Both the position numbers and the translations under genes were made by a program. DNA of 64,000 nt. Origin: Streptomyces sp. D2-8 (GTDB lineage Bacteria; Actinomycetota; Actinomycetes; Streptomycetales; Streptomycetaceae). This document shows, in pieces, positions 43,637-51,288 of this stretch. How positions within the stretch are numbered: the first letter of the stretch is position 1; each line of letters starts with the position of its first letter. The notes under the pieces were generated by a model. The model searched no databases, was not told the DNA's origin, and worked only from the letters and a program-made list of their open reading frames with translations. The stretch lies in assembly GCF_023184515.1 (NCBI RefSeq), contig NZ_JAAHBP010000014.1, positions 186,001 through 250,000 on the forward strand, given 5' to 3'.

Positions 43637-44425
43637 ATGAGCATGGACAAGAAGATCCTTTCGCGCGACGGCACCCGCATCGCCTACGAGAGCACCGGAC
43701 GCGGCCCCGCGGTCGTCCTGGTGAGCGGCGCGATGTCGACGGGCGGCACTCTGGCGCCGCTGGCCGTGTCGCTCTCGGAGCGTTTCCAGGCAGTGGTGTA
43801 CGACCGCCGGGGCCGCGGCGCCAGCGCGGACACCGCGCCGTACGCCGTGGAGCGTGAGGTCGAGGACCTGGCCGCGGTGATCGAGGCGGTGGGCGGTGAG
43901 GCGCTGCTGTACGGCATCTCCTCGGGCGGGGCGCTGGCACTGGAGGCGGCGGCGAGCGGACTGCCGGTGCGGCGCGTGGCCGTCTACGAGACGCCGTTCG
44001 CGATGTCCGAGGAGGGCGCCAAGGAGCGAGCGGAGTACACCGAGCGGCTGACGGAGGCGCTCGGCGAGGGGCGGCGCGGGGACGCGGTCGAACTGTTCCT
44101 GCGGCTGACCGGCCTGGCCGAAGGGGTCATCCAGGGCGCCCGCCAGTCCCCCATGTGGGCCGGCATGGAGACGATGGCCTCGAGCCTCGCCTACGACGAC
44201 GCCGTGATGCGCGACGGCCGGGTCCCCCGCTCCCGGCTGGGCTCGGTCGACGTGCCCGTCCTGGCGGTCGCGGGCGACGCGAGCCCGGCCTGGCTGCGCG
44301 AGGCGGCCCGGGCGATCGCGGACTCGGTCCCCGAGGGCACGTACCGCACGCTCCAGGGCCAGACGCACATGGTCGAGCCGAACGTGCTGGCGCCTGTGCT
44401 CACGGAGTTCTTCAGCCGGGACTGA
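43637..44425 (+). CDS. alpha/beta-hydrolase
   Basis: This 262-residue hydrolase shows the nucleophile elbow GISSGG (Ser in G-x-S-x-G) near residue 94, the strand VVYDRRGRGASADTAPYAVE before it, and the catalytic His in LQGQTHMVEPNVLAP. An acidic residue of the triad is likely Asp in VAGDASPAW. It resembles small serine hydrolases induced by stress; substrate unknown. ATG 43637 or 43643 may be used; no ribosome site is visible, so leaderless translation is possible. It converges on mnmA. Confidence 0.82.
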   Translation: MSMDKKILSRDGTRIAYESTGRGPAVVLVSGAMSTGGTLAPLAVSLSERFQAVVYDRRGRGASADTAPYAVEREVEDLAAVIEAVGGEALLYGISSGGALALEAAASGLPVRRVAVYETPFAMSEEGAKERAEYTERLTEALGEGRRGDAVELFLRLTGLAEGVIQGARQSPMWAGMETMASSLAYDDAVMRDGRVPRSRLGSVDVPVLAVAGDASPAWLREAARAIADSVPEGTYRTLQGQTHMVEPNVLAPVLTEFFSRD

Positions 44426-44482
44426 GGCGGGGGGCGCGGGGGCACGCGCGCGTGGAGCCCGCCCCCGGGCCCCGCAGCGGGA

Positions 44483-45613
44483 TCAGGCCACGCCCGCCGC
44501 CGCCCGGGTCGTCGACGCGATCGTCGCCGAACCCACCACGCGCGTGCCGTCGTACAGCACGATCGCCTGGCCGGGGGCGACGCCGCGGACGGGCTCGGTG
44601 AAGGTGACCTCCAGGGAGCCGTCGACGACCTCGGCACTCACCTCGGTCTCGCCGCCGTGGGCGCGCAGCTGGGCCGTGTAGGTGCCGGGGCCGGTGGGGG
44701 CGGCGCCGCACCAGCGGGGCTTGACGGCGGTGAGGGCGCCGACGTCCAGGGCGGACGCCGGGCCGACGGTCACCGTGTTGTCCACCGGCGAGATGTCGAG
44801 GACGTAGCGCGGTTTGCCGTCGGGGGCCGGGGTGCCGATGCGCAGGCCCTTGCGCTGGCCGATGGTGAAGCCGTACGCGCCCTCGTGCGTGCCGAGCTTC
44901 GCGCCGGTCTCGTCGACGATGTCGCCCTCGGACCTGCCGAGCCGGTCCGCCAGGAAGCCCTGGGTGTCGCCGTCGGCGATGAAGCAGATGTCGTGCGAGT
45001 CGGGCTTCTTGGCCACGGCCAGGCCCCTGCGCTCGGCCTCCGCGCGGATCTCGTCCTTGGTGGTGACGGTGTCGCCGAGCGGGAACATGGCGTGGGCGAG
45101 CTGCCGGTCGTCCAGCACGCCGAGGACGTACGACTGGTCCTTGGCCATGTCGGAGGCGCGGTGCAGTTCGCGGGTGCCGTCCTCGCGCACGATCACCTGG
45201 GCGTAGTGGCCCGTGCAGACCGCGTCGAAGCCCAGCGCAAGCGCCTTGTCGAGGAGGGCGGCGAACTTGATCTTCTCGTTGCCGCGCAAGCAGGGGTTGG
45301 GGGTGCGGCCCGCCTCGTATTCGGCGACGAAGTCCTCGACGACGTCCTCGCGGAAGCGGTCGGCGAGGTCCCACACGTAGAACGGGATGCCGATGACGTC
45401 CGCGGCGCGGCGGGCGTCGCGTGAGTCCTCGATGGTGCAGCAGCCCCGCGCGCCGGTCCGGAAGGATTGGGGGTTGGCGGAGAGCGCGAGGTGGACGCCG
45501 GTCACGTCGTGACCCGCTTCGGCGGCGCGGGCGGCGGCGACGGCGGAGTCGACTCCGCCGGACATGGCGGCCAGGACGCGGAGGGGGCGGGGGCGCTGCG
45601 GGGTTTCAGTCAT
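44483..45613 (-). CDS. mnmA: tRNA-specific 2-thiouridylase
   Basis: MnmA (376 residues; also called trmU) thiolates U34 of tRNAs for Lys, Glu and Gln. The PP-loop for ATP is AAMSGGVDSAVAA at residues 14-26. Catalytic cysteines are seen in RTPNPCLRGNEKIKF and DSHDICFIADGDTQGF. The C-terminal beta-barrel (from about 280) has IGQRKGLRIGTPAPDGKPRY and ends with GQAIVLYDGTRVVGSATI. GGAAGGG lies just before the ATG. Sulfur would come from a cysteine desulfurase, and one is encoded about 0.8 kb upstream on the same strand. Confidence 0.95.
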   Translation of the reverse strand: MTETPQRPRPLRVLAAMSGGVDSAVAAARAAEAGHDVTGVHLALSANPQSFRTGARGCCTIEDSRDARRAADVIGIPFYVWDLADRFREDVVEDFVAEYEAGRTPNPCLRGNEKIKFAALLDKALALGFDAVCTGHYAQVIVREDGTRELHRASDMAKDQSYVLGVLDDRQLAHAMFPLGDTVTTKDEIRAEAERRGLAVAKKPDSHDICFIADGDTQGFLADRLGRSEGDIVDETGAKLGTHEGAYGFTIGQRKGLRIGTPAPDGKPRYVLDISPVDNTVTVGPASALDVGALTAVKPRWCGAAPTGPGTYTAQLRAHGGETEVSAEVVDGSLEVTFTEPVRGVAPGQAIVLYDGTRVVGSATIASTTRAAAGVA

Positions 45614-45673
45614 AACCCTTCCAGGGTACGGGGGCGCGGGAACCAGGGCCGCCGGGTATCCGTTGACGATCAC

Positions 45674-46339
45674 ATGGGAGAGCGGAAGGCTTCGAAGGAC
45701 GGCGACCGGAAGGTCGGCCGCCGCGCGCTGCTGATCGGCGGCACGGTGGCCGCGGCGGGCTCCGCCGTGCTCGCCAGGGACGAGCTGGCGCGCCTGTGGT
45801 GGCGCGCTCCGGGCGTCGAGAAGCCGCGCAAGGAGGGCGAGGTCGACTACACGGGCGCGCGCTGGGTGGCGGCGTCGGACGCGAACTGGCGGCGCGCGGA
45901 CCGCCCCGACGACTACGGCATAGACATGGTCGTCGTCCATGTCACGCAGGGCAGCTTCGACAGCGCGGTGAAGGCCTTCCAGGACCCGGGGCACAAGGCG
46001 GCCGCGCACTACATCGTCCGCCAGGACGGGCATGTCACGCAGATGATCCGCGAGCTGGACGTGGCGTACCACGCGGGCAACCGCGACTACAACGAACGCA
46101 GTGTCGGCATCGAGCACGAAGGCTTCGTGGACCGCCCGCAGGACCTCACGGACGAGATGTACGAGGCCTCGGCCCGTCTCACGGCCCGGATCTGCGCCCG
46201 CTACGACATCCCCGTCGACCGCGAGCACGTCATCGGCCACGTGGAGGTCCCGGGCACGGACCACACGGACCCGGGGCGGCACTGGGACTGGGAGAAGTAC
46301 ATGCGCCTGATACGGCGGGCGCGTACGACACCGGCCTGA
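45674..46339 (+). CDS. N-acetylmuramoyl-L-alanine amidase (amidase_2 type), Tat-exported
   Basis: This 221-residue protein starts with a twin-arginine-like signal (VGRRALLIGGTVAAAGSAVLA). The amidase domain has the zinc ligands of the T7-lysozyme/PGRP fold: His in VVVHVTQGSFDSA, His in the HVIGHVEVPG region, and the end DPGRHWDWEKYM. Central text is KAAAHYIVRQDGHVTQMIREL and SVGIEHEGFVD. It should cut the bond between muramic acid and the peptide stem of peptidoglycan. It is divergent from mnmA and faces the cysteine desulfurase, with which it converges. Confidence 0.88.
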   Translation: MGERKASKDGDRKVGRRALLIGGTVAAAGSAVLARDELARLWWRAPGVEKPRKEGEVDYTGARWVAASDANWRRADRPDDYGIDMVVVHVTQGSFDSAVKAFQDPGHKAAAHYIVRQDGHVTQMIRELDVAYHAGNRDYNERSVGIEHEGFVDRPQDLTDEMYEASARLTARICARYDIPVDREHVIGHVEVPGTDHTDPGRHWDWEKYMRLIRRARTTPA

Positions 46340-46395
46340 CCGTACGGTCCGGTTCCCGAGTTCCCGACCGCCGCCTGGGTTCCCGTCGGGCGGTG

Positions 46396-47565
46396 CTACG
46401 TCAGCCCCGCCGCCCTCGCCCGTTCCACCGCCGGGCCGATGGCCTTCGCCAGGGCCTCGACGTCGGCCTCCGTGGAGGTGTGGCCGAGGGAGAAGCGCAG
46501 GGTGCCGCGGGCCAGGTCGGGATCGGTGCCGGTGGCCAGGAGGACATGGCTGGGCTGGGCGACGCCGGCGGTGCAGGCGGAGCCGGTGGAGCACTCGATG
46601 CCCTGGGCGTCGAGCAGGAGCAGCAGGGAGTCGCCCTCGCAGCCGGGGAAGGTGAAGTGCGCGTTGGCCGGAAGGCGCCCCTGCGGGTCCGGGTCGCCGC
46701 CGAGGATCGCGTCCGGCACGGCCGACCGGACCGCGGTGACGAGGGCGTCGCGCAGGGCGCCGATCTCGCGGGCGAACCACTCGCGCTGCTCGGCGGCCAG
46801 CTGCCCGGCGACGCCGAAGGAGGCGACGGCGGGCACGTCGAGGGTGCCGGAGCGCACATGGCGCTCCTGACCGCCGCCGTGCAGGACCGGTACGGGGGTG
46901 TGCTCACGGCCGAGGATCAGCGCGCCGATGCCGTAGGGGCCGCCGATCTTGTGGCCCGAGACCGTCATCGCTGCGAGGCCGGAGGCGGCGAAGTCGACCG
47001 GGACCTGACCGAAGGCCTGGACGGCGTCCGAATGCAGCGGGACCCCGAACTCGGCTGCCGCGTCGGCGAGTTCACGGACGGGCAGGATCGTCCCGATCTC
47101 GTTGTTCGCCCACATCACGGTGGCGAGGGCCACGTCGTCGGGGTTGCGGGCGATCGCCTCGCGCAGGGCGTCCGGGTGGACGCGGCCGTGGGAGTCGACC
47201 GGCAGGTACTCGATGGTGGCGCCCTCGTGTTCGCCGAGCCAGTGCACGGCGTCGAGAACCGCGTGGTGCTCGACGGGGCTGGCGAGGACGCGGGTACGGG
47301 CCGGGTCGGTGTCGCGGCGTGACCAGTAAAGGCCCTTGACGGCGAGGTTGTCGGCCTCCGTGCCGCCCGAGGTGAAGACGACCTCGCTGGGGCGGGCGCC
47401 GAGGGCTTCGGCGAGGGTCTCGCGGGCCTCCTCGACGGTGCGGCGGGCCTGCCTGCCGGATGCGTGGAGGGAGGACGCGTTGCCGGTGGCACCCAGCTGG
47501 GCGGTGAGCTCCTCTACCGCCTCGGGGAGCATCGGGGTGGTCGCGGCGTGGTCGAGGTAAGCCAT
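46396..47565 (-). CDS. cysteine desulfurase (NifS/IscS-like)
   Basis: This 389-residue PLP enzyme takes sulfur from cysteine and leaves alanine. The PLP Lys is in AAMTVSGHKIGGPYGIGAL; the catalytic Cys loop is STGSACTAGVAQPSHVLLA; the start is MAYLDHAATTPMLPEA. The shorter active loop and the pairing with mnmA point to a role in tRNA thiolation rather than, or besides, Fe-S assembly. The Tat amidase gene lies between it and mnmA on the other strand, so the two genes are not in one simple operon. Confidence 0.92.
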   Translation of the reverse strand: MAYLDHAATTPMLPEAVEELTAQLGATGNASSLHASGRQARRTVEEARETLAEALGARPSEVVFTSGGTEADNLAVKGLYWSRRDTDPARTRVLASPVEHHAVLDAVHWLGEHEGATIEYLPVDSHGRVHPDALREAIARNPDDVALATVMWANNEIGTILPVRELADAAAEFGVPLHSDAVQAFGQVPVDFAASGLAAMTVSGHKIGGPYGIGALILGREHTPVPVLHGGGQERHVRSGTLDVPAVASFGVAGQLAAEQREWFAREIGALRDALVTAVRSAVPDAILGGDPDPQGRLPANAHFTFPGCEGDSLLLLLDAQGIECSTGSACTAGVAQPSHVLLATGTDPDLARGTLRFSLGHTSTEADVEALAKAIGPAVERARAAGLT

Positions 47566-47705
47566 GGTGAGCCTGATTCTACGGCTCCCCTGCGACCGGC
47601 CTCAGATCAAGGCTGGCCGAACGCGCACCGCTGTCCGGCGCGGCGACGGCCCGTCGTCCCCGGGCCCGGCCGCGGCGTACCGGCGGACGGTAGTCCGACG
47701 GCGGC

Positions 47706-47972
47706 TCAGATGCTCCACGAGATCGTGCTGTCGAACTCCATGAAGGCCGCGAGGACCAGCAGGTCGGCGACGCCCAGGCCCAGGCCCAGCAGCGCGCGGC
47801 CGCGGCGCTCGGTGCCGCGCCACAGGGCGACGCTCGCCAGCACGATGGCGATCGGGCCGAGGAAGAGGTTGAGCACGAGCAGGCCCAGCAGGCCCAGGAT
47901 GAAGGACGCGACGGCCATGCCGTCGGTGTCACGGATGCCGGTGCGGCGCGAGGCCGGAGCGGTGAGCTGCAT
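47706..47972 (-). CDS. DUF4190-type small membrane protein
   Basis: This 88-residue protein has two hydrophobic segments: MAVASFILGLLGLLVLNLFLGPIAIVLASVALWRG and LLGLGLGVADLLVLAAFM. The pattern A-x-x-S-L/F-I-L-G-L-L-G at the start of the first helix is typical of DUF4190. Location: inner membrane. Role unknown. The 140 bases to the cysteine desulfurase hold no gene. Confidence 0.7.
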   Translation of the reverse strand: MQLTAPASRRTGIRDTDGMAVASFILGLLGLLVLNLFLGPIAIVLASVALWRGTERRGRALLGLGLGVADLLVLAAFMEFDSTISWSI

Positions 47973-48016
47973 GATGATCGGCTCCCGAAGTCGGATCGAA
48001 GGGGTGGCGGTCGGTG

Positions 48017-48232
48017 TCAGTGGGCCTGCGTGTGGCGCCGGCGGCCGCGCTCGCGGAGCGCGAAGATGCCGAGCCAGACGGCGATGACGGCGCCGACGGC
48101 GACGGAGAAGCTGAGCGGCGCGTGGGCCACGGTGCCCAGGACGACACCCAGCAGCAGGAGTGCGGCGACGATGAACAGCACGGGTAACAGCCCCCAGGAT
48201 TTCGGTGAACGATTGTAGTTACAGTTGTTCAC
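48017..48232 (-). CDS. small membrane protein under a TetR operator, 71 residues
   Basis: Two hydrophobic segments, GLLPVLFIVAALLLLGVVLG and FSVAVGAVIAVWLGIFALRE, end in a basic tail (RERGRRRHTQAH). The GTG start lies inside a TetR operator copy, and a TAGACT -10 box about nine bases upstream on the minus strand suggests a leaderless transcript. A GTG at PVLFI is an alternative start. No known family. Divergent from the FabR-like TetR gene. Confidence 0.6.
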   Translation of the reverse strand: MNNCNYNRSPKSWGLLPVLFIVAALLLLGVVLGTVAHAPLSFSVAVGAVIAVWLGIFALRERGRRRHTQAH

Positions 48233-48234
48233 TG
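48221..48234. promoter_or_regulatory. operator copy 1 for FabR-like TetR (ACAGTTGTTCACTG)
   Basis: This 14-base element covers the start of the small membrane protein gene and lies inside GTGAAC...GTTCAC arms. It matches a second element at 48278-48291 in 13 of 14 bases. Both read the same way. Confidence 0.65.
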
Positions 48235-48277
48235 ACTTCCCAGTCTAACGCTTCTTACGACTTTCCAATTCCAGAGA

Positions 48278-48291
48278 ACAGTTGTTAACTG
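48278..48291. promoter_or_regulatory. operator copy 2 for FabR-like TetR (ACAGTTGTTAACTG)
   Basis: The core CAGTT-GTT-AACTG is a perfect 5-bp inverted repeat with a 3-base centre. It ends six bases before the TetR ATG, so binding would block that gene. Confidence 0.65.
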
Positions 48292-48297
48292 CATGGT

Positions 48298-48936
48298 ATG
48301 AGTCACACCCTCGGCATCCGGCAGGCCCAGAAGCAGAAGACCCGGCAGGCACTCCTGGACGCGGCCCTGGGGCTGCTGGAGGAGCAGAGCCTGAGCAGCC
48401 TGGGACTGCGCGAGGTCACCCGTGCCGTCGGCGTCGCCCCGACCGCCTTCTACCGCCACTTCCGCTCCACGGCGGATCTGGGCGTGGCTCTGGTCGAGGA
48501 GGCGCTGGGCAGCCTGCACCCGATGATCCGGACGACGGTGTCCACGACGGGCGACCGCGAGGAACGCGTCACGCGCACCATCGACCTGATCGCCCGTCAC
48601 GTCGACGGGTACCCCGCGCATGTCCGTTTCATCGCCCGTGAACGACATGGCGGAGTTCAGCCGGTCCGGGAGGCGATACGGGAGCAACTGGCCCGGTTCG
48701 CCCAGGATGTCAAGGACGAACTGGCCAAGGACCCGGTGTCGAGCGGCTGGAGCGAGGACGACCTGCTGATGCTCGCGCACCTCTACGTCGACCAGATGCT
48801 GAGCACGGCGTCGCTGTTCCTGGAGGCCCTGGAGGGGCCGGAGGAGGAGCGTCCGGACCGGACCCGGCACGTCGCCCAGCTGGCGACCCGCCAGATGCGG
48901 CTGATCGGCCTCGGCCGGCGACACTGGCTGGATTGA
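48298..48936 (+). CDS. TetR-family regulator, FabR-like
   Basis: The protein has 212 residues. The N-terminal block LGIRQAQKQKTRQALLDAA, then LREVTRAVGVAPTAFYRHF and RSTADLGVALVEEALG, is close to E. coli FabR, the repressor of unsaturated fatty acid synthesis; FIARERHGGVQPVREAIREQ in the C-terminal domain also matches. The role in Streptomyces is inferred: sensing acyl chains to control membrane lipid genes. It is preceded by an operator and is probably autoregulated. Confidence 0.85.
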   Translation: MSHTLGIRQAQKQKTRQALLDAALGLLEEQSLSSLGLREVTRAVGVAPTAFYRHFRSTADLGVALVEEALGSLHPMIRTTVSTTGDREERVTRTIDLIARHVDGYPAHVRFIARERHGGVQPVREAIREQLARFAQDVKDELAKDPVSSGWSEDDLLMLAHLYVDQMLSTASLFLEALEGPEEERPDRTRHVAQLATRQMRLIGLGRRHWLD

Positions 48937-48955
48937 CACCCTCGGGCAACGCACA

Positions 48956-48990
48956 GGGGCGGCGCGCCCGTTCACCGGACGCGCCGCCCC
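48956..48990. terminator. bidirectional terminator between TetR and lipoprotein genes
   Basis: A perfect 11-bp stem, GGGGCGGCGCG / CGCGCCGCCCC, with a 13-base loop, lies 19 bases past the TetR stop and 58 bases past the opposing lipoprotein stop. Confidence 0.8.
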
Positions 48991-49048
48991 AGCCGTGCCC
49001 CCGGGCGGGCCCGGGTCGGCCTTCCTGCGCCTGCTGCGTCTACTGCGC

Positions 49049-49459
49049 CTACCGCTCCTTCTGCGACTGCTGAGGCTGCTGCCCCTGGCCCTGCCCGCCC
49101 GCGGCCTGGCCGCCGCCACCCGGGCCGCCGCAGCCGCCGCCCTGGCCGCCACCGGGGCCGCCCTGGCCACCCTGACCGCCTCCCGGAGCGCCGCTGGGCA
49201 TCCCCGAAGGAGCCCCGGACGGCGTACCCGTCGGCTTGGCACCCGCGGAGGCGGCGCCCGACGGGGCACCGGAGGGCGCGCCGGAAGGAGCACCGGACGG
49301 AGCACCCGAAGCCGCCCCCGACGGCGCCTGGCAGGCCTGCTGCCCAGCACCGCCGCCACTGTTCGAGGAGGACGAGGAGTCGCCCGAGCCGCAGGCCGCC
49401 AGGGCCAGGGGCGAGAGCGCCAGCAGGGCCACGGCGGGGAGGAGACGCACACGCTTCAT
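49049..49459 (-). CDS. low-complexity lipoprotein, 136 residues
   Basis: A lipoprotein signal ends LSPLALAACGSG (Cys at about residue 23). The mature part has no folded domain: a Ser/Gly linker, then GAPSGAPSGAPSGAPSG repeats, then GGQGGQGGPGGG repeats with two or three Cys, ending QQPQQSQKER. GGAG lies nine to ten bases before the ATG. Likely a flexible, collagen-like surface tail anchored by lipid; function unknown. The 12-base repeats could vary in number by slippage. Confidence 0.7.
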   Translation of the reverse strand: MKRVRLLPAVALLALSPLALAACGSGDSSSSSNSGGGAGQQACQAPSGAASGAPSGAPSGAPSGAPSGAASAGAKPTGTPSGAPSGMPSGAPGGGQGGQGGPGGGQGGGCGGPGGGGQAAGGQGQGQQPQQSQKER

Positions 49460-49568
49460 GAGAGACAGCTCCAGGGAGGATGAGGGAGTCCTGAGGCGAG
49501 TACTCAACCAACGCCGCTTAGGCCTCCCTTGGGGCCACCCTGTGACCTGCCTGTCAACGAGGCAAAGT

Positions 49569-50429
49569 TCAGCCCAGCCGCACCCGCGCCAGCTGCCGGG
49601 ACTGCGCGACCAGCCGGTCCGCGCTGTCCCACACCTCGGCGTCCTCCTCCAGGAAGCCGCCGGCGAGGTTGCGCGTGGTGATCGACACCCGCAGCGGGCC
49701 CGGGGCCGGGCGGCAGCGGACGTGCACGGTCAGCTCGACGGTCGGCACCCAGCCCTTCAGCCCGATCTCGAAGGCGGTGGGCGGCAGCGCGTCCACCGCG
49801 AGCAGCAGGGAGAGCGGGTCGGGGTCGCGCCCGTCCGCGAGGCCGAACCAGGCCCGCATCTCACCCTTGCCGGAGGGCTGTCCGAGAGCCCAGCCGAGGG
49901 TCGACGGGTCGAGCTTGAGCATCAGGCGGTCGGCGATGGCCGAGCTGCCGTCGACGGGGGCGGGCCCGTCCTCGGGGCCGAAGCAGTGCTCCAGCGGCGG
50001 GATCGCGGGCGGCCGGGCCGTCGTACGGACGTCGTCGGGCAGGGTGTCCAGGTCGCCGTAGGAGGCGAGGACGCGGATGCGTTCCACCTCGCGGCCCTCG
50101 TCGTCGTACTGGAAGAGGGAGGCCTGGCCGGTCGACAGGGTGCGGCCGGTGCGGACGACGTCCGTGCGGACGACCGCCGGGCCGGGCTGCGACGCGGTCA
50201 GGTAGTGCGCCGAGATCGTGAAGGGGTCGGCGTGCGGCAGGGCGTCCGCGAGGGCGCGGCCCAGGACCGCCAGCAGGTAGCCGCCGTTGACGGCGCTGAT
50301 GATCGTCCAGCCGGCGGAGAGGTCGATGTCGTAGACGCCGGGCGCGCGGCGGGTGAGCGCGGTGTCGCGGTCGAACTCGCTGGCGCCGATCGTGGCCCGG
50401 GCGGCCGGGGCGGTGGCTGCTTCTGGCAT
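49569..50429 (-). CDS. acyl-CoA thioesterase (TesB / double-hotdog type)
   Basis: This 286-residue protein has two hotdog halves: GWTIISAVNGGYLLAVLGRAL with FTISAHYLTASQPGPAVVRT in the first, and AWFGLADGRDPDPLSLLLAVDALPP in the second. Family members hydrolyse acyl-CoA or similar thioesters. ATG 50429 gives MPEAATAPA; the ATG 15 bases earlier is less likely. A small inverted repeat lies upstream. It is not in an operon with the lipoprotein, which follows 109 bases later. Confidence 0.8.
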   Translation of the reverse strand: MPEAATAPAARATIGASEFDRDTALTRRAPGVYDIDLSAGWTIISAVNGGYLLAVLGRALADALPHADPFTISAHYLTASQPGPAVVRTDVVRTGRTLSTGQASLFQYDDEGREVERIRVLASYGDLDTLPDDVRTTARPPAIPPLEHCFGPEDGPAPVDGSSAIADRLMLKLDPSTLGWALGQPSGKGEMRAWFGLADGRDPDPLSLLLAVDALPPTAFEIGLKGWVPTVELTVHVRCRPAPGPLRVSITTRNLAGGFLEEDAEVWDSADRLVAQSRQLARVRLG

Positions 50430-50449
50430 GGCTGAACAGTACAAGAACT

Positions 50450-50467
50450 AGCTACTAAGCGGTAGCT
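50450..50467. promoter_or_regulatory. inverted repeat upstream of the thioesterase gene
   Basis: AGCTAC and GTAGCT form 6-bp arms around a 6-base spacer, about 21 bases before the ATG. The position suits an operator, but the arms are short and no regulator gene adjoins. Confidence 0.35.
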
Positions 50468-50529
50468 TTGTGTTCGCGACCTGGATCACGTCATCCGTAG
50501 GAGCAAGAGCCTCAGGTGGGCGTCCGCCG

Positions 50530-51222
50530 TCACGGCAGGACGGGCTGCTCCTCCTCGCTCACCGTCGACCGCCGGTGCCACGCCCGCGGAGCTCGCCAGT
50601 GGTACCGCATCGCGAGCAGGCGCAGCACGAAGGCGGTGATCACCGCGACACCACCGGTGAGCGGGTTCAGCGCGTCGTAGCGGATGCACAGGGCGACCAG
50701 GGCGGAGCCGACGATCGCCGGGACCGCGTACAGGTCGCGGTCCCAGCGCAGCAGCGAGGGCACCTCGTTGGCGAGCACGTCCCGCAGCACACCGCCGCCC
50801 ACGGCGGTGGTCAGTCCCAGACCGGCGGAGGCGGTCAGGCCGAGCCCGTACTCGTACGCCTTGGTCGTGCCGGCGACGCAGAACAGGCCGAGACCGGCCG
50901 CGTCGAAGACGTTCACGGCGACCTGGATGCGCTCCACCTGGGGATGCAGGAAGAAGACCAGGAGGGTGGCGAGCAGCGGGGTGAGGAAGTACCCCAGGTC
51001 CGTGAAGGCGGCGGGCGGTACGGCCCCGATGACCAGGTCCCGGAACAGCCCTCCGCCCAGCGCGGTGACCTCGGCGAGGACGGCCATGCCGAACACGTCG
51101 AAGTTCTTGCGCACGGCCAGCAGGGCGCCGGAGATCGCGAAGACGAAGATGCCGATCAGGTCGAGCGAGTGCTGGACGGACGGGCTGAAGAGTTGCTGGA
51201 GCACCCGAACATTTTCACCCAC
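50530..51222 (-). CDS. TRIC-type cation channel family protein (UPF0126)
   Basis: This 230-residue protein has seven hydrophobic segments in two similar halves. Each half holds the family Gly-rich motif: TALGGGLFRDLVIGAVPP in the first and TAVGGGVLRDVLANEVPS in the second. Once called glycine transporter family (PF03458), prokaryotic members form trimeric potassium channels. The C-terminal 25 residues are cytosolic and charged. GTG 51222 has GGGGG about six bases upstream. A terminator hairpin separates it from the opp operon. Confidence 0.85.
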   Translation of the reverse strand: MGENVRVLQQLFSPSVQHSLDLIGIFVFAISGALLAVRKNFDVFGMAVLAEVTALGGGLFRDLVIGAVPPAAFTDLGYFLTPLLATLLVFFLHPQVERIQVAVNVFDAAGLGLFCVAGTTKAYEYGLGLTASAGLGLTTAVGGGVLRDVLANEVPSLLRWDRDLYAVPAIVGSALVALCIRYDALNPLTGGVAVITAFVLRLLAMRYHWRAPRAWHRRSTVSEEEQPVLP

Positions 51223-51226
51223 GGGT

Positions 51227-51260
51227 GAGCCCCCGCCCTGAGGTACGAGGACGGGGGCTC
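51227..51260 (-). terminator. terminator after the oligopeptide transport operon
   Basis: Arms GAGCCCCCG (51227-51235) and CGGGGGCTC (51252-51260) form a perfect 9-bp stem with a 16-base loop, 28 bases past the last operon gene and just upstream of the TRIC-type gene. Confidence 0.75.
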
Positions 51261-51288
51261 GGGCGGATTCACGTGCGGCCCTGCGGAC

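Noticed and set aside
46340..46395. Terminator between the amidase and cysteine desulfurase genes
   Set aside because: Only ACCGCC/GGCGGT arms with a long loop are present; too weak to call, although a terminator is expected between convergent genes.
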